DNA of 64,000 nucleotides from Pegea sp. RAD2-039. Taxonomy: Eukaryota; Chordata; Thaliacea; Salpida; Salpidae. The stretch covers positions 912,596 to 976,595 of the forward strand of contig JAQGEQ010000255.1 in assembly GCA_034620365.1 (NCBI GenBank). Direction: 5' to 3'. Position numbers and translations under genes: made by a program. The notes below the pieces were generated by a model. It was not told the origin of the DNA. It saw only the letters and a program-made list of their open reading frames with translations, and searched no databases. This document shows positions 35,701-48,855 of the stretch, piece by piece; position 1 is the stretch's first letter, and every line of letters begins with the position of its first letter.

Positions 35701-38700
35701 TATTAAATTATAACTCACATTTTAGAATATTTTTTTGACTCTAAATTTTCGTGATCTTTTAGTTAAGCATAAATATTTTACAAACGGTTATATTTTATAT
35801 ATCATATGTATATATAAATATCCAGTAAAAAATCCAGACAGCTTAATATTAACTGTATACTTTTCTATTGGCGGACTATAACTACTGGTAGTACTAAACC
35901 AGTTTTTGTGGTTTTCAGTAGTTTTTCTCAAAGCAGTCCTATTGGATTTGTTTTCTTCAGTATTTATAAACTTTTTTACATTGTTTTAAATTAATAGATG
36001 TTTCTATTTAATCCTTTCTTCAAACGACACCAAGCTTAATGGCATCGATACCTCTGATTTTATTCCTGTTCATTCAAGCTTGCTACTGATAAATGATCCA
36101 TTTTACCAATTAGTAAAACTTTCAATTCTATTTCAATTCTATTTGATTTTTATCTTAACAATTATAAAATCTCCCAAAGTCAGTAAAGACTTAATAATCT
36201 CCACTTCTCATGATTTTAAATAGATTAACCCCGTAAGATGTTTTTTAAATAGGTTCATATTTTTCGTACTAAAGTTTCAAATATGTTAAAAAGAAGAATA
36301 TCTAGAGACTTTTTCCCTTTTCACAATATACATCTATCACAAACTAAAGTTTAACTCCTCTGTATGAATTCCTCATATCAAAGAAAATATTTTAAGGCTT
36401 GTATCCGTTCAAAGATCATTAATTAGAAAAGCTTTCCGCACACAGCGTGCCCTTTTCCTCATCCAAAAACCCCCTTTATATGCTCAATAATTATTTCTTG
36501 CAAAACCTTTGAAGAGACCTTCTAAAACTACTTGGAATTAATAATAGTTTTTTATCAGATTATCTATAATAACGACTTGAGAAATTTTAACTTCATATAC
36601 CATTGTAGAGGTTCATCATTCGAAATTAAACTGTCAGAAAGCTATAGTTACACACAGCGGAGTAACATCTTTTGTAAAAAGGTATTTGATATTTTATTTT
36701 CTTTCAATTTTATCTTTATATCAAATATATATATATTTTGATATTAAAAAAAAATAAAATTAAAGTAATTTTGTTTGCAAGTGATAAGTAGCCAATTATT
36801 TATTGAAAAACCTTTTACTATTGATTTTCAGTGTACCCTTTTGATGTAGATCTACCATCTAATTTTCTATAGACCATTATAATAGTCTCTGTGAAATCAT
36901 CTAATTTGATTTTGCTAAAACCTTTGATTTTTTCCCGCACAACAAACTAATTCTTGTCTTGCAGCAGTTAAAAATCAACTTAGCTTGAATCTCACTAACT
37001 TGGTAGAATTTACTAAACTAACTCGTGTTAAAAATTTTTCTACTTCTATTCTAGTCACCAGTGGGTTCTTCTGTGCTCTGTATTGAAACCCTTCTCTACT
37101 GATTTCTATTGAAGTCTCCATCAAAAAATTTGTAGCAGTAAATGATGTTAGTATGTTGTACAATTTCAATAAATTATTATCTTACAATTCTCTACAATCT
37201 TCATCTACTATGCATGTTTTAGAAAGCTGGTAAGTTAAGCAGCTCACTATCACGCCTACAAAGTCTTTACTTTCTTCAACTGGCCCCACATTTATTCAAC
37301 TAATGTTCTATCAAAAGATTTATTATTCCAAAAGTATCTTTGGCCAGATACCTTCGGTCATCTAACTTTGTTTAAGACAATTATTTTTCCAAAATCTTTG
37401 CAAAGTCAATCAGCTTTGTTTACCTTATTGGAAAAACCTTTAAAAGTTTGGATACATACTTATTTATCAACCTCAGCAAACTTTACAAACGCCCATTTAT
37501 ATATTGATATCTCTTTTACCAAACTTTTCTAACATTTTATCTACCCTAAACATGCTGATCTAATGTTCTGATAAAGTTAGAAGAAAAATTCAAGGAAGTT
37601 GAAAAATATTGAAAAAGTATCAGCTGATGTAAAACATTTTAAATAGAAACACATGATTCAAGTTAAGTTCTTGTAACATTATGTAAATATAAAAGAGTGA
37701 AAATAAACTAGCAACTGGTGGTAATAGTAGCAAGCTAACAACTCGAAATAAAATTTAATAGAATGTGTTATACTATTGTTTGCAGAATATAACTCTTTTG
37801 GTTGCATAAATGAAAAACATTAGTCTTGGAAAATTTTAAAAGAACTAAAGGTATGTCTTAGATGAATTTTATTATAGTTTATAATAGTTTTAATAAATGC
37901 ATAAAAGAAGGTTAGTTCTAACTGAATAGAAAATCATCTTACATTAATAAAAACGATAATCTAACTACTTTCCTTCAAAATAGTTCAATATGTAACATCA
38001 CTTCTCGCACAATTAAAAATTTCAAATAACCCTTACATAAGCAGTGATTTAACTTCCTCAAGAAAAAATGAAGTACCAGAAGTCCAAGCTGATTTTAAAC
38101 TTAAAATATTTTTTGTATCAAAATCTTGTCTATTTTTCTCAACAACAAAAATAGTTTCATTATGAAATTACATCTGCTAAGTAAACATTAAGAGAGCTTT
38201 TATTTGAAACACGTTCTTTGATATGAAAAAAGACGTCTACAATTTTAAGTTTCAAGACACTTGACTTGCTTCATCTTTAATCACAGAATTAGCAAATAGA
38301 ATATAACAGAAACACTCCAGCTATTTACTAATAAGAATATAGAATCATAGAATAAGAATGTAGAATCAAATTACAGATTAATGATTTCAAGTATATTTGT
38401 AATACTTAACAACAAGTTATGATGCTTGAGTTGAATTCTAACAGTCTTTAGTTACTCATCAATCTATCATTGTTTCGATGACGAAAGTTGACTAGAAACA
38501 GTAACGTTGCAATTTGCTGAAACTTCATAGCATCATTTCATGAACAAAAGTGATCACGTCACAGCATAAAATTACTAAAGAAAATATAGGAGATAATCAA
38601 AAATGCAATCTTGTGCACACAGCAGAACAAGAATTCTAGAGATCAAGAAAATATCATTTTTTGAGAAGAAGTTCTTGTGATGATGATAGAAGTCTAGGAA

Positions 38701-38799
38701 GTTGAGGTTGTTGAAGAACTCTTGGTTGGTTTAGAAAAGTAAAGATCAGAGCTGGTTGATGTATTGAAATAGATGATGGATGATCTTTATTCTCAGCTC
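32777..38799. other. Long AT-rich spacer with decayed coding-like stretches
   Basis: Mostly featureless. Two parts stand out by slightly higher GC and protein-like open stretches. One is about 35,990-36,222 on the + strand, an open frame without ATG that includes NGIDTSDFIPVHSSLLL. The other is about 36,900-37,400 on the minus strand, where short frames such as EISREGFQYRAQKNPLVTR are broken by stops. I read these as possible remnants of a gene or transposon, but cannot assign a family. Confidence 0.35.
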
Positions 38800-40325
38800 T
38801 TAATCTTGCTTGGTGTCATCTATGACGTAAGACTTACTAAAAGATTAAAAAAAAGTATCTTTAAAACTTACTTGTGAATTTTAAGATGTCTTGTTAGGTA
38901 GTCAGATCGAGCAAAACTTTTACCGCAACAATGACACATGTATGGTTTACTTCCATCATGTATTTGATGATGACGTTTCAGCTCTTGAGCTCGCAAAAAC
39001 GTCCAAGAACACGAAGGGTATTCACAATGGTAAGGTTTGTATCGAGAGTTACTTCTACAAAACATTAAAAGTCAGCTCACACTTTACTTGTTTAATATAT
39101 ACCTTTTATTCGGTCTCAGATTACATTTGGTTTTTACTTTTTTCGAACTTTTCTTAGATTTGGAAGTGACCTTTTTCTTCAACGGTTTCGTATTCACAGG
39201 ATCACTAATTGTAGATCCTGGAGTAACTCCAGTAGCCAAGCCAACTTGTTGAGCTGAAACCGAAGGCGATGGTGCAGTCATCGTCAGGGGTATATGTGAC
39301 CCAGGTAACACTATGACTTGGTTTTGGGTGGCGATAGGGACCATTTGGGCAAAGATAATTGGGATCAATTGGCCATTAAGCAGCATGAAAATGGAATTTG
39401 GGTTCGCCGCTGTCAGTGTCAAGGGTTGAGTTTGGTTAGCAGGGATAGTCTGAGCAGGATTTGTTTCTTGGATGTCTGTTGTAGTCTGAGTGGATTGATT
39501 TGTTAGCTCCTTAGGTTGAGACGAAGTGATTTCTGCAGAGACTGGTTTTTCATAACCTACTATACAGCTATCACACAGTAATGATTGATGCTCAGTTTCA
39601 CCTTTACAAGCCCAGCAGGAATTTAGCATAGATGATAGGTCAATCGTAGGGACAGAGCTTTCTAAATGAAGGTCTTTATCAGTTGTGGGCTGATCCACGT
39701 GTCCACCTGTGACATGGTCCACCATTGAAGGCTGCTGATTGACAACAGGTTCCGTCTGCAACGCTATCGATTCTTCGTTGACTCGTAAATGGTTGTCATT
39801 ACTGCCAGTGCTTGGGACCATGTTTACTTGTGCAGGTTGTTCCTCGTCGACAAAAAACGAATTGTTTAATGGAGCTTCCTCCGAGGGGTTGCCCACTGCA
39901 TCCATTTCTTGATTCAAACCAGGTAATTCTTCCATACCAAATGCTGATAAGATAGAATCGAGCTCAGATATACCTAAATCAGATGGTGCTTCATCATTAC
40001 TAATCTCTTTAAAAGTAAGATCAACATTTGTACTCAGACTACTCATATCATCTTGCGATGTCATACTTAGATCATGGATGTTCAACTCATTTTCGAAGGA
40101 GTTTTCTGAACTAAAAATGCTATCTGGATCAGAAAATGCCGCCAGATCATCTGGGTCTGGCTCAGAATCCCACGAAACGACGTCACTACCCAGACTGCAG
40201 GAAGTTGTTGAGCACAAATCGATCAAATTTGGTGAAATATCCTCAAAAGGTGTTCGCTGATTGGTAAATGGTTTGGTTACAAAGTTTTTAGCTGGGAGTT
40301 GTGGTGACAATGTAGGTATTTCCAT
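38800..40325 (-). CDS. KLF/Sp-like C2H2 transcription factor, two zinc fingers
   Basis: Three exons (40325-39103, 39054-38872, 38836-38800) join in phase to 480 residues. Introns are 48 nt (39055-39102, GTATAT...TTTTGTAG) and 35 nt (38837-38871, GTAAGT...CTTTTAG). If the second intron is retained, the protein simply ends HLKIHK at 38868. The N-terminus is acidic and Ser/Asp-rich (about 45-165), typical of an activation domain. C237, C240, C251 and C254 make a C-x2-C-x10-C-x2-C motif. A Gln/Thr-rich hydrophobic stretch follows (about 280-360), then a Lys-rich nuclear signal (382-400). Finger 1 is C418-x4-C423-x12-H436-x3-H440 and finger 2 is C448-x2-C451-x12-H464-x3-H468. The linker DGSKPY is non-canonical. 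The SWTFLRAQELKRH and SFARSDYLTRH segments resemble KLF fingers 2 and 3, but the usual first of three fingers is missing. It is presumably a nuclear DNA-binding activator. A GC-richer 5' UTR lies upstream. Subfamily is uncertain. Confidence 0.85.
38837..38871 (-). other. 35-nt intron of the KLF-like gene
   Basis: A perfect GTAAGT donor directly after CACAA, then a T-run and CTTTTAG. Splicing replaces the immediate stop after HLKIHK by a 12-residue tail ending KQD. The strong splice sites favour it, but the alternative stop makes it unproven. Confidence 0.6.
39055..39102 (-). other. 48-nt intron of the KLF-like gene
   Basis: Starts GTATATATT after exon end AATAAAAG and ends TGTTTTGTAG. Removing it joins AG to A, giving arginine and restoring the frame into the zinc fingers. 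Confidence 0.8.
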
Positions 40326-43300
40326 AGCGACTTAGTGATTGATGTTGGTGAACCTTTGACAGGGGCCACTGAAATTGCACGAAAACGACGATAGAACTAA
40401 AAAACAGAAACACAATTAATGTTTTGGCTTTATTTGGATAATTTATATATCTAAAATTATTTTTATGAACTTCTTAAGAGATGAACAACTTGAAATAAAG
40501 TTCAATAATATTGTTTTAATTATAGCAACTTCAAATTTTATACATGTTGGTTATAACAAAAACAAAATTTTAGCTAAGAAAATACTTGGCTTTTTCAATC
40601 CTGCGACAACAATTCATGCTTTTATTTAATTTTTATTTTTCAAACTTTGAAAATTTTACAACAGCTTCCTATAAATGAGTCTGAAGTATTACAAAAATGT
40701 TTTTAAGTTGAAACCAAGTACTGAAGAAACCTTCAAAACTATAATTCAGAACAAATAAATTCTTTTTTATGTAAGAATTCAGGTAGCTTCAAATTAAAGA
40801 AAAATGAATACTAAAACTTTACAAAACGTTGATGGTTAAATTGTTTCCTTAAATTGAATCCTAACTATTATCAGCTTTAAACAAAATATTTTTATGATGC
40901 CAACCTAAAAACTTTGTAATACACATGTTCAAAACAACATAACCATCAAACAATTTATCACACTTGAATGTAAGCTATCTTAATTCTAAATAGATAACAA
41001 GGTATAATCAAGTTGATACTTAAAAGACTTGATTGAATGTGCTTGAAAGTATTTACAAAAGATTTTCAGCTGATTACAAACAATACCAGCTTTTATGAAA
41101 ACATTTTGTTTTTAAAATGTTTTACAAAAACAAAACTTTACATTATCTTCTTAACTTTGAAAAGTAAAATTAAAAATCAAAAAATTATTAAACAAATTAC
41201 ATTAGAGAAATGAAATACAAAAATGCACCAGTAGAGCAATAATTATTTATCTTCAAGTCAAAGAAATTTCTAGAATGTAAGGCAGCTATTATTATAAAAG
41301 TATGTTTACTAAACAAATGAATAGAATTAACTGTTATAAGAGTCTATAAAACTGAATATTAATACATAAAAATTAATTCAAACTATCTAGAGTAAATAAG
41401 ATTGAAAATAAATCAAATTAGGTAGTTTTTAAACTAAACATATTTCTAAGACAAAAGTGTGAAAATGAGTAACATTTTGATGTACTTTGTAAAATCACCA
41501 GGATTTTAGAGCAACCAAATATTACTGAAAGAGTTATAAAACGTTGTGTACAAAATCACTAACCTTATTATAAGGCATAATAATTAATTATTAAAAAATT
41601 TAAAATCAATTAGCAAAAGGCATGTAATTACCATAAAGTAAACTTTTAATAGTTAAATTAATATAGTTATGTACATGAAAATATAGTTTTAATTAGCATA
41701 TTGTACATATGGCATATAATAATGAAACGTTGGTTCACCTTGACGAGTAGTTCATAAAAGAATTTCTTAGTTTGATTAAGGCATGAAGCTAGGTTAATGT
41801 AATGAGCAATTACTTAATGACATTTTCTAAAGAATAAAAAGAAAAGGACAGTTTAGTTAAAATCAATAATGGGTTATATTTCTCTTAAAATCGGTTTCTT
41901 ATTTTGAACTAACAGATAAACAATTACTACTATTTGTCAAAAAAAGTTCTTTTTAAGATTTTTATAAGTTATAACGTATACTTAAAAGTTTTCACAAACA
42001 CTCTTTATTGTTGTTACTGAAAGTTCATAGTAGTTACTTTCAATGAAAAAATATTAGGATAAGAACTAGTCGAAAATTTAAAGTATTTTTAAATAGAAAA
42101 TTATTAAGATTCAGCACTCGTAACGGTTCAATTTTATTAACTAAAATAAACTCGGCTAACCTGAAAACAATAGCCAACATTTTTAATAAATGAATCAAAA
42201 GTTTTCTGCCTTGGTTTACTGTTATAGTCTTTGCCCCTTTTGAAACAACCACAAAGCAGTGGAACTATATGGTTGGAAAACTACTTCTTACACTGGTTAG
42301 CCCATGGTGGAGCGTCATGTCGTATCTTTGACAAGGAGATCGAATGTAAGTCTACACGTCTAATGCACATTAATTTAGGAGCTAATCAATTTAACCACTC
42401 ATTCAGTTCAAAAAATTAGGCATTTTATGATCCGAAGCAACTTATGGTAATTAAAATCAAAGCTTGCTTATTTTTTTATTGAATCAAATCCGATGCAGAA
42501 AAAATGGAAAAAAGTGTCAAGCTCATTCTGGTTTTGCTAAAGTGCAAACGGTTTTCTAACATTGTAATTGCAACTGATAATTATGAATAAACCTGAAACC
42601 TATACCAAGATGTGAAATAACTGAAATCAGTTCTTTCCGTCATAAGATTAGAGAGGTCAGTTGCACAAATGGTTGGTTTTAAAAATTTAAAGCTTTGAGA
42701 GTATAATTTTAAATCTAAAACAGTGTAAAGTTTTTTATGTGAATAAAGTTAGTTAAAATTAATAAAACTTTAAAAACTATTTTCCCAAATAGGAATTCAC
42801 TATTTTCAACACTTTTCTTCAAAAAAAAGAAATTATTATTTAAAAGACAAAATGCATTTAGGCCAAAACATCATAGTTTAAATTGTCAACAAGAAAAAAA
42901 ACCCCTTAACCGAACATTTGCAAAAATGACTTTTATCTTAACATTTCCTATATTAAAAAACTTTATACTATCTAGAAAAATATATTCATCCAAGTTTTCT
43001 GATTTTTTGTTTCATTTATATTGATATTTATTTATATTTCTAAAAAATTCAATAAATGAATAGTTTATAATTTTTTATTCATGTTTTTATTTCTACTAGT
43101 ATATGCTTTAATGTTTTCAAATCTGATATAATCTTTTGGCTTGTTAAATAATTTAAAAAACCACTACCAGTTCCTTCAGTTGTCATATTTGGTCTATTTA
43201 TATGTTTATTTTGAATCTAGTCATTTAACAAAAAATGGTAACTGAAAATAAAACCAAAATAACATTTTTTCAAAAATCAACTTAACTCATAAGCACTTGA

Positions 43301-45866
43301 TTTTTAAAGCACTTTTCAAACTATTTTGATTTTTGTTTAAATTCAATTTATTTATAAATCTTTCCTTAGTAACTTACTAACAAACAATTATATAATAAAT
43401 TTTCTTATGGTATTTTGCACTTCAAAAACTAAAATATTATCATTTTAAAGTTATTAAAGTGATGTATTTGATTTTAACATTTTTTCAAATTGCATGTCAA
43501 AGACCAAAACATAACAAGCCCTTAGACTCTTTAATGTAAATTTGATTGAATATTTCTTTTTTGACCAAAAAAATAAATAAATAATAGATATTAAAATCAT
43601 TTAAGCCAAACACTTTAGATAAAAAAATGATTGTGAATGTATTACAATGAATTCTGTTAATCAAATTTGATATATTAAGAAAGTTAGTTTCTAAGCTTGT
43701 ACATGTGTTTTTATTATTTGATTTATTTATAAATTCTTAACTGTCTAATAAGTTCTACTAATAATAAATATTTTTTACAGCTTTAAAAATTTGTGCATAT
43801 CACTAAGGTGGACTTTAATATTTATGTTGCTTCCTATTTCACAGCTTTTTAAAAAGAGTTAGTAAAAGCTGAGATGTAGATCATCTAATAAAATTACTTG
43901 AGCTTGAATTGAACTAACAGCTTGATTATTGTAAGTTGTTTTAACTGTAATATTTACTAACAAATGAGCCATGAAATTTTACTTATGTATGCCTGAATAT
44001 ATTATTTAATTTTTTTTTTATTAATTGCTTTTTATAAATAATCAAACATCATATACCTTGTTGTTCATGTACCATAGTTAAGTAGGTTGTTTGTTCTTAA
44101 AGATCTCTGAAAATAATTTTAAGAGATATAGCATTCTTTCAATTTGACTTGTAAATTTTATATTAAACATACATTCTAAATTAGTTTAGGGATCTAAGTA
44201 TATAAGAAAGTAAAAGCAACTTAGTTGTTATTCAGAGTGTAATATTTGCTTGTTTCTCAATGGGTTTTTAAAAATATTAACTTAGAAGTAAATCCAATAA
44301 AAAATAGTTTAACTGAAGGTGACAAAGAATTAAACCCGACTTCATCTACTTCTACATACTATTATGATGTTGATTTTAAATTATTTTGGTTGATAACATG
44401 GTTGTAAATTATAGTTTAAATTCTATGTTTTCTTGCATCTTATTTTGCATCTGAATTCTGAAACAAGAGTTGAGCTTGGTATTAAAAATGTGTTGGTAGA
44501 AACAACAACAAAATTTTTTTTAATTCGAAATGTTTTAAGTTGTGTGAAATTATTTTCATGATATCTTTTTCAGAGATGATCACCAAGCATGATTTTTTCA
44601 ACTGGATTAATAAGCCAAAGAAGATCAGATGAGTTGAAGACAAGTGGAAAAGCAAAATTAGATATAAGATGTGATCATTCAAAATTGAGAAGTCTTCAGT
44701 GTATCAGACACTTCAAATCTTTTTTGCAAATCGTTTTTTGATATGAACTTTAGGAAATGTTTATAAAATATTTCTTCAGGTTTGATAATCTCTTTTAAGT
44801 TAACAGTTGTAAATTGATAACGTTTTCAGTCTCATCTTTTACCAAAAGTTCTTTTTCCCAGTAAAAATCAGGCTTATAAGCCACATAAATGTATCCTTAT
44901 TTGATATGATGATGACGTTTCGCGATCATAAGGTTTGGATTTGGTTCAAATCCTAACTTGCCATCAGATGTACAGCAAACCGCGCTATTTACATCCATCT
45001 TCAATGCATGAAAACTACAAGTAGTACAATAGTTGATATATCAATCATACTAACAAGTGATTGATGACGTTTTACTTTTGTATACTTTAATCTAAGTAAT
45101 TTAATCTGAAAATAATGACTTTCTTAGTAGTAGTTTAAGGAATATTACTATTAATAATCTTTATACACTTATCTTTTCTTCTTCTGGTAGATAACTTTTT
45201 TATACTGATCTACAAACTTTGTGAGAATAAATCAAACACAGAAAAATCAACCTTATTATTTGAGTCAAAAACAAGCATCTAATAATAATTAACTATATAC
45301 TTGTTTCGTCTTGTAAGTACACAAAAAAGTAATAATACTTTTTGATTGTTTCAGAAATCATTTTTGTTGTTGTGTATTAAATGTATCTTCAATAAATAAA
45401 TTCAAAATAAACCCAAAATATTATCAAGTTTAACTGAGCTTGGCCTGGACTTGAATATGACTTCAACTGGTTCTGAATTTCATGCAAAGCTTCTTTTAAA
45501 AGCTAGATAATTTATTAAAATAGTTGTTACAAACTCAAGTAACTTTTTTATTCTAGATGTATTATCCAATGTATTATTCTCCCCTGCAACAAACGTTGTA
45601 CATCTTACTCTATAAATGTTTTATTTTGATGTTAAAGAAACTAGATTAAACTAAAACCTGTAGATTAAATCAGTTTTATCGGATACTTTCTAATTTAGTA
45701 GGAATATTTGATATAATGAAGATAATTTTAAAGAGAGTTTCTCAGAAATTTTTCAGAATTTATGATCTGTTTGAAGTCAACAGTTGGTAGTTGGCTAATT
45801 TTTCTGTTTTTCCTTGTTTTGGCCTCTTCTTTTTTAGCAAAAGACACGTTTATACACTACTACTGA
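40326..45866. other. AT-rich spacer upstream of the KLF-like gene
   Basis: The first 80 bases are GC-richer and probably hold the 5' UTR, with a possible acceptor (GCAATTTCAG) just upstream of the start codon. The rest is AT-rich without convincing genes. A short GC-richer stretch at 42,231-42,419 has a 62-codon + strand frame (including WLAHGGASCRIFDKEIECK) of unknown meaning. Confidence 0.5.
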
Positions 45867-46076
45867 CCTACTATCCATCCTACCTTTGAAAAAGACTGTA
45901 AACAAGAACCTGCTAAGCCTGATCAAAAGAAGTGGCAAAAAAAAATTAAAATAGCAAGCGATGAGCTGATCAAAAATGGGATTAGTTTATCCTGTTCAAA
46001 CAAGATGAATCAAAGAAGTATAAAGTTGTATAGCAGATTGAATCTAGAGATTGTTGGCCGAACAAGACTGATGTAA
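45867..46076 (+). pseudogene. Coding-like fragment, 69 codons
   Basis: An open + strand frame with markedly protein-like composition, reading FEKDCKQEPAKPDQKKWQKK early and ending NLEIVGRTRLM before TAA at 46074-46076. A splice-acceptor-like tract (TCTTCTTTTTTAG) ends at 45,837, but the frame is separated from it by an in-frame TGA at 45,864. This is therefore either a decayed exon or a frameshifted one. It is basic and I do not recognise it. A minus-strand frame at 46158-46346 (including ISRSQRVCPDTDTISVVAWM) lies close by and may be part of the same degenerate locus or a shadow. Confidence 0.35.
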
Positions 46077-46346
46077 ATATTAGATTTATTTTAGAACAAT
46101 TTCAACTTTAAAATCACACTGAATATTAAAGAAACTTTTTAAGATGTAATCGACTTATTAATCATATTGGCTATAATAGCGCAGTGGTAACTTGAATATT
46201 CGATACAACAGAACACTTTTTATTTCAGACGTAGAGAACAAAAAACATTTTTCCATCCATGCCACTACTGAGATGGTATCCGTATCTGGACATACTCTTT
46301 GAGACCGTGATATGTCCTTGGAAATGTTCTTGGAGAATATTTCCAC

Positions 46347-48848
46347 CAGCAGTTTCTAAATTAAATCGTTTTGATTTTCTTATTTCTTTTTTCTAAAAGT
46401 CTTTTTGTATGACCGGTGACCAGAGAGTTGTTCTTTCTCACATTTTATTAGATTTAGTTTAGACATAGAAAATGTATTAACAATAGCAATTTCAATTAAT
46501 AACTCGATCAAATAAAATTCATTAAACCATCGTTTTTCTGACGTTTTACCCAAAAGTGAGTTTTTCATCAGGAAAAGCAAAAGATGTTTTGATAATTTCT
46601 GATATAGAAAATACAGTTTTTATCTATTTTAATTAACTTTATTGGGGTTTTTAATTTTATATTTTGTAGCTGTTTTGAACAGTTAATAAATTCTTACAAG
46701 GAAAAATAAAGCTTTAAAATGACTAGTTGTTTATTTTAATCGGCATAGGTTGTAAATCTTCTATTAATTAAAGATTATACAAAAGATCTATAACGCAGTC
46801 AACTAACTAACCAAGATTTCAAAAATTTTATACAAACTTCATCATAAAAACGAAGTTATGCTGTATGTCGTACTTGCCAGACATTTTGGCTTCTTTTTAT
46901 ATAAGTGCTTTTATCAGCGGCTTTTTACTCTAAGAAATCAGCTGTAGCAGACCACTATTGTAATTGAATTGCAACTTTCGAGTTTCTAAGGTTTGAAAAC
47001 TTCTAGTCTAGAGGACTCATATCTACCTAAATTTTTACATTTATTTTGAATTGTTTTTACTGTAAAAAGTCTGCAATTCTCGACTATTATCAAAATTGAA
47101 ATCAAACTTTTAATCTTGTTTGAGTGTATATCTCGAGAAAGGTTTGAGATCTTTTGGTTTGCAGGAAATAAGTCTACTTAGTTCGTTTTTTGTAATTTTA
47201 AACATTTAATGTTGTTTCATTTACACTCCAGCTGTTTGTGATGATTGGGGTTGTTAAAAGGATATCATACTATTTTACTTTGCAACAGGTAAATTTTAAA
47301 GAATGATTTTTATAGCGTCATAGTTACAAGTTGCAAGTAAATCCTATGTCCTTCAGTTTATTTTAGAGGAATCGAAGCCTAGTTAGAAAGTTGCTATTAT
47401 TCTTAAATCAACTCTAAGTGGAAAATTTTAGAAATTTTACAAATTATTTTCCTTGTTATATAAGAGCATTTAAGCCACATAAAATTTCAAAATATTTATT
47501 AGTCAAGACTTTAAGCTGCACTAGTACTTCAAGTTATGAAATAATTACATGGGGGTTGCTACCTTCTTTTTGGTTCAACGGTTTTGGTTGATAAAATAAA
47601 ATATATAAAATAATCTTTTTTGAAATTTGATCGCAGCATCCTTAGATCAATTTTTATCATCAATCGACTCATCATCGTTCTCAATGTGTAAATAATTTCA
47701 AAAATAAAGTTTTTATCCACAAAAGCTGAATCAAAGTTTCTTCTATCAAACATAAGCTGATAAGTTATCAATGATAATATGTATGCTTAAAAGTTGTCCT
47801 TTAACGTGGCGAATGATCAGAATGTTAAAAATGTTTCAAAACCTTTTAAATTAATATTCTGTAAATTGGATAAAATGTTTTTTATAGCTCCTATGGCTTT
47901 GATATATTTTCTTTAATTTCTAAATCTCAGATTCAATCCTTATATTTAAAAATGTACTTTACTTTAATTTGAATAAATATAGAGCTGGAGGTTTAGCTTA
48001 AAACAAATCAATAACTTCAAGGCTTGCTTCAAACATTATTTATTAAAGAAAACTACTGTAAGATTTTGCAACAAATTTTTGATGTCTTTTAAACATGAAT
48101 TTTATTACTAACTATACATTTTGCATACAATTATACACAATCATTCAAGTAAAAAACTAGTACCATGGCATCTGTGTATAATTTGCAAGATATAAGGCAA
48201 CAAACTTATTAGAAAATGAACCAGCAGAAATAAGAAAGATTTTTTAGAAGTTTTAGAAATAAGAGAACAGATAATAGAACCCTCAAAATCATAAGCTTAT
48301 GATAAACATTTAGGAAGAAGAAACATTTCATATCAGAGTTAGAAAAATCAATTTCAGCTATCTCAAAAAATTTATAACTCTGTAAAATATCTTACAGACA
48401 AAAAATACCAACAAATTTGAAAAAGAAAATAAACAGTTTGTATAACTAATAAAAGAAAATTCAAAGATTCAACATCTCAAAAAATTTGTTAACTCAATCC
48501 ATTTACAGTAGCAAACTCAGAGAGGAACAAAATGAGATCTTCATGGGTAGAAAGTAAGGATTACATGTTCTTATGATTGGAAACTGTCCAGCATATGTAA
48601 GTGATTGGAATTTGATTTAGTGATCACTGGTTAATAACTTCAAATAGAGAAATCTGCACGAAAAATGAATTACTTTAGATTCCAACTTTATAAACTATGA
48701 TTAAAAGCATTATTTTCATTAATTTCTATAAAAAATTGTAAAAAGTATTCTGCACCTTATAGGTTTTGACTTATTTTGATAATCTTTCATTGTTAAAAAA
48801 TTATTGATATAAAACAAAGACAATTTTACCCACTTTGTACTTTTTGTG
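46347..48848. other. AT-rich spacer
   Basis: Only short open frames of low credibility, for example minus-strand frames around 46,380-46,580 and 47,559-47,771. Nothing I can assign. Confidence 0.5.
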
Positions 48849-48855
48849 TTTATTT

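Noticed and set aside
38891-39506. Several + strand frames opposite the KLF-like gene
   Set aside because: They overlap exons of a well-supported minus-strand gene with zinc fingers and correct splice phases; shadows.
42285-42355. tRNA-like stretch (TTAGCCCATGGTGGAGCG followed by GATCGAATG), a possible A-box and B-box SINE head
   Set aside because: The acceptor and T stems do not pair, the anticodon stem is poor, and no second copy was seen in the window. The resemblance is too weak to annotate.
44920-45000. T-arm-like hairpin around GGTTCAAATCC with a possible anticodon arm
   Set aside because: No matching 5' acceptor strand or D arm upstream; probably a chance hairpin.
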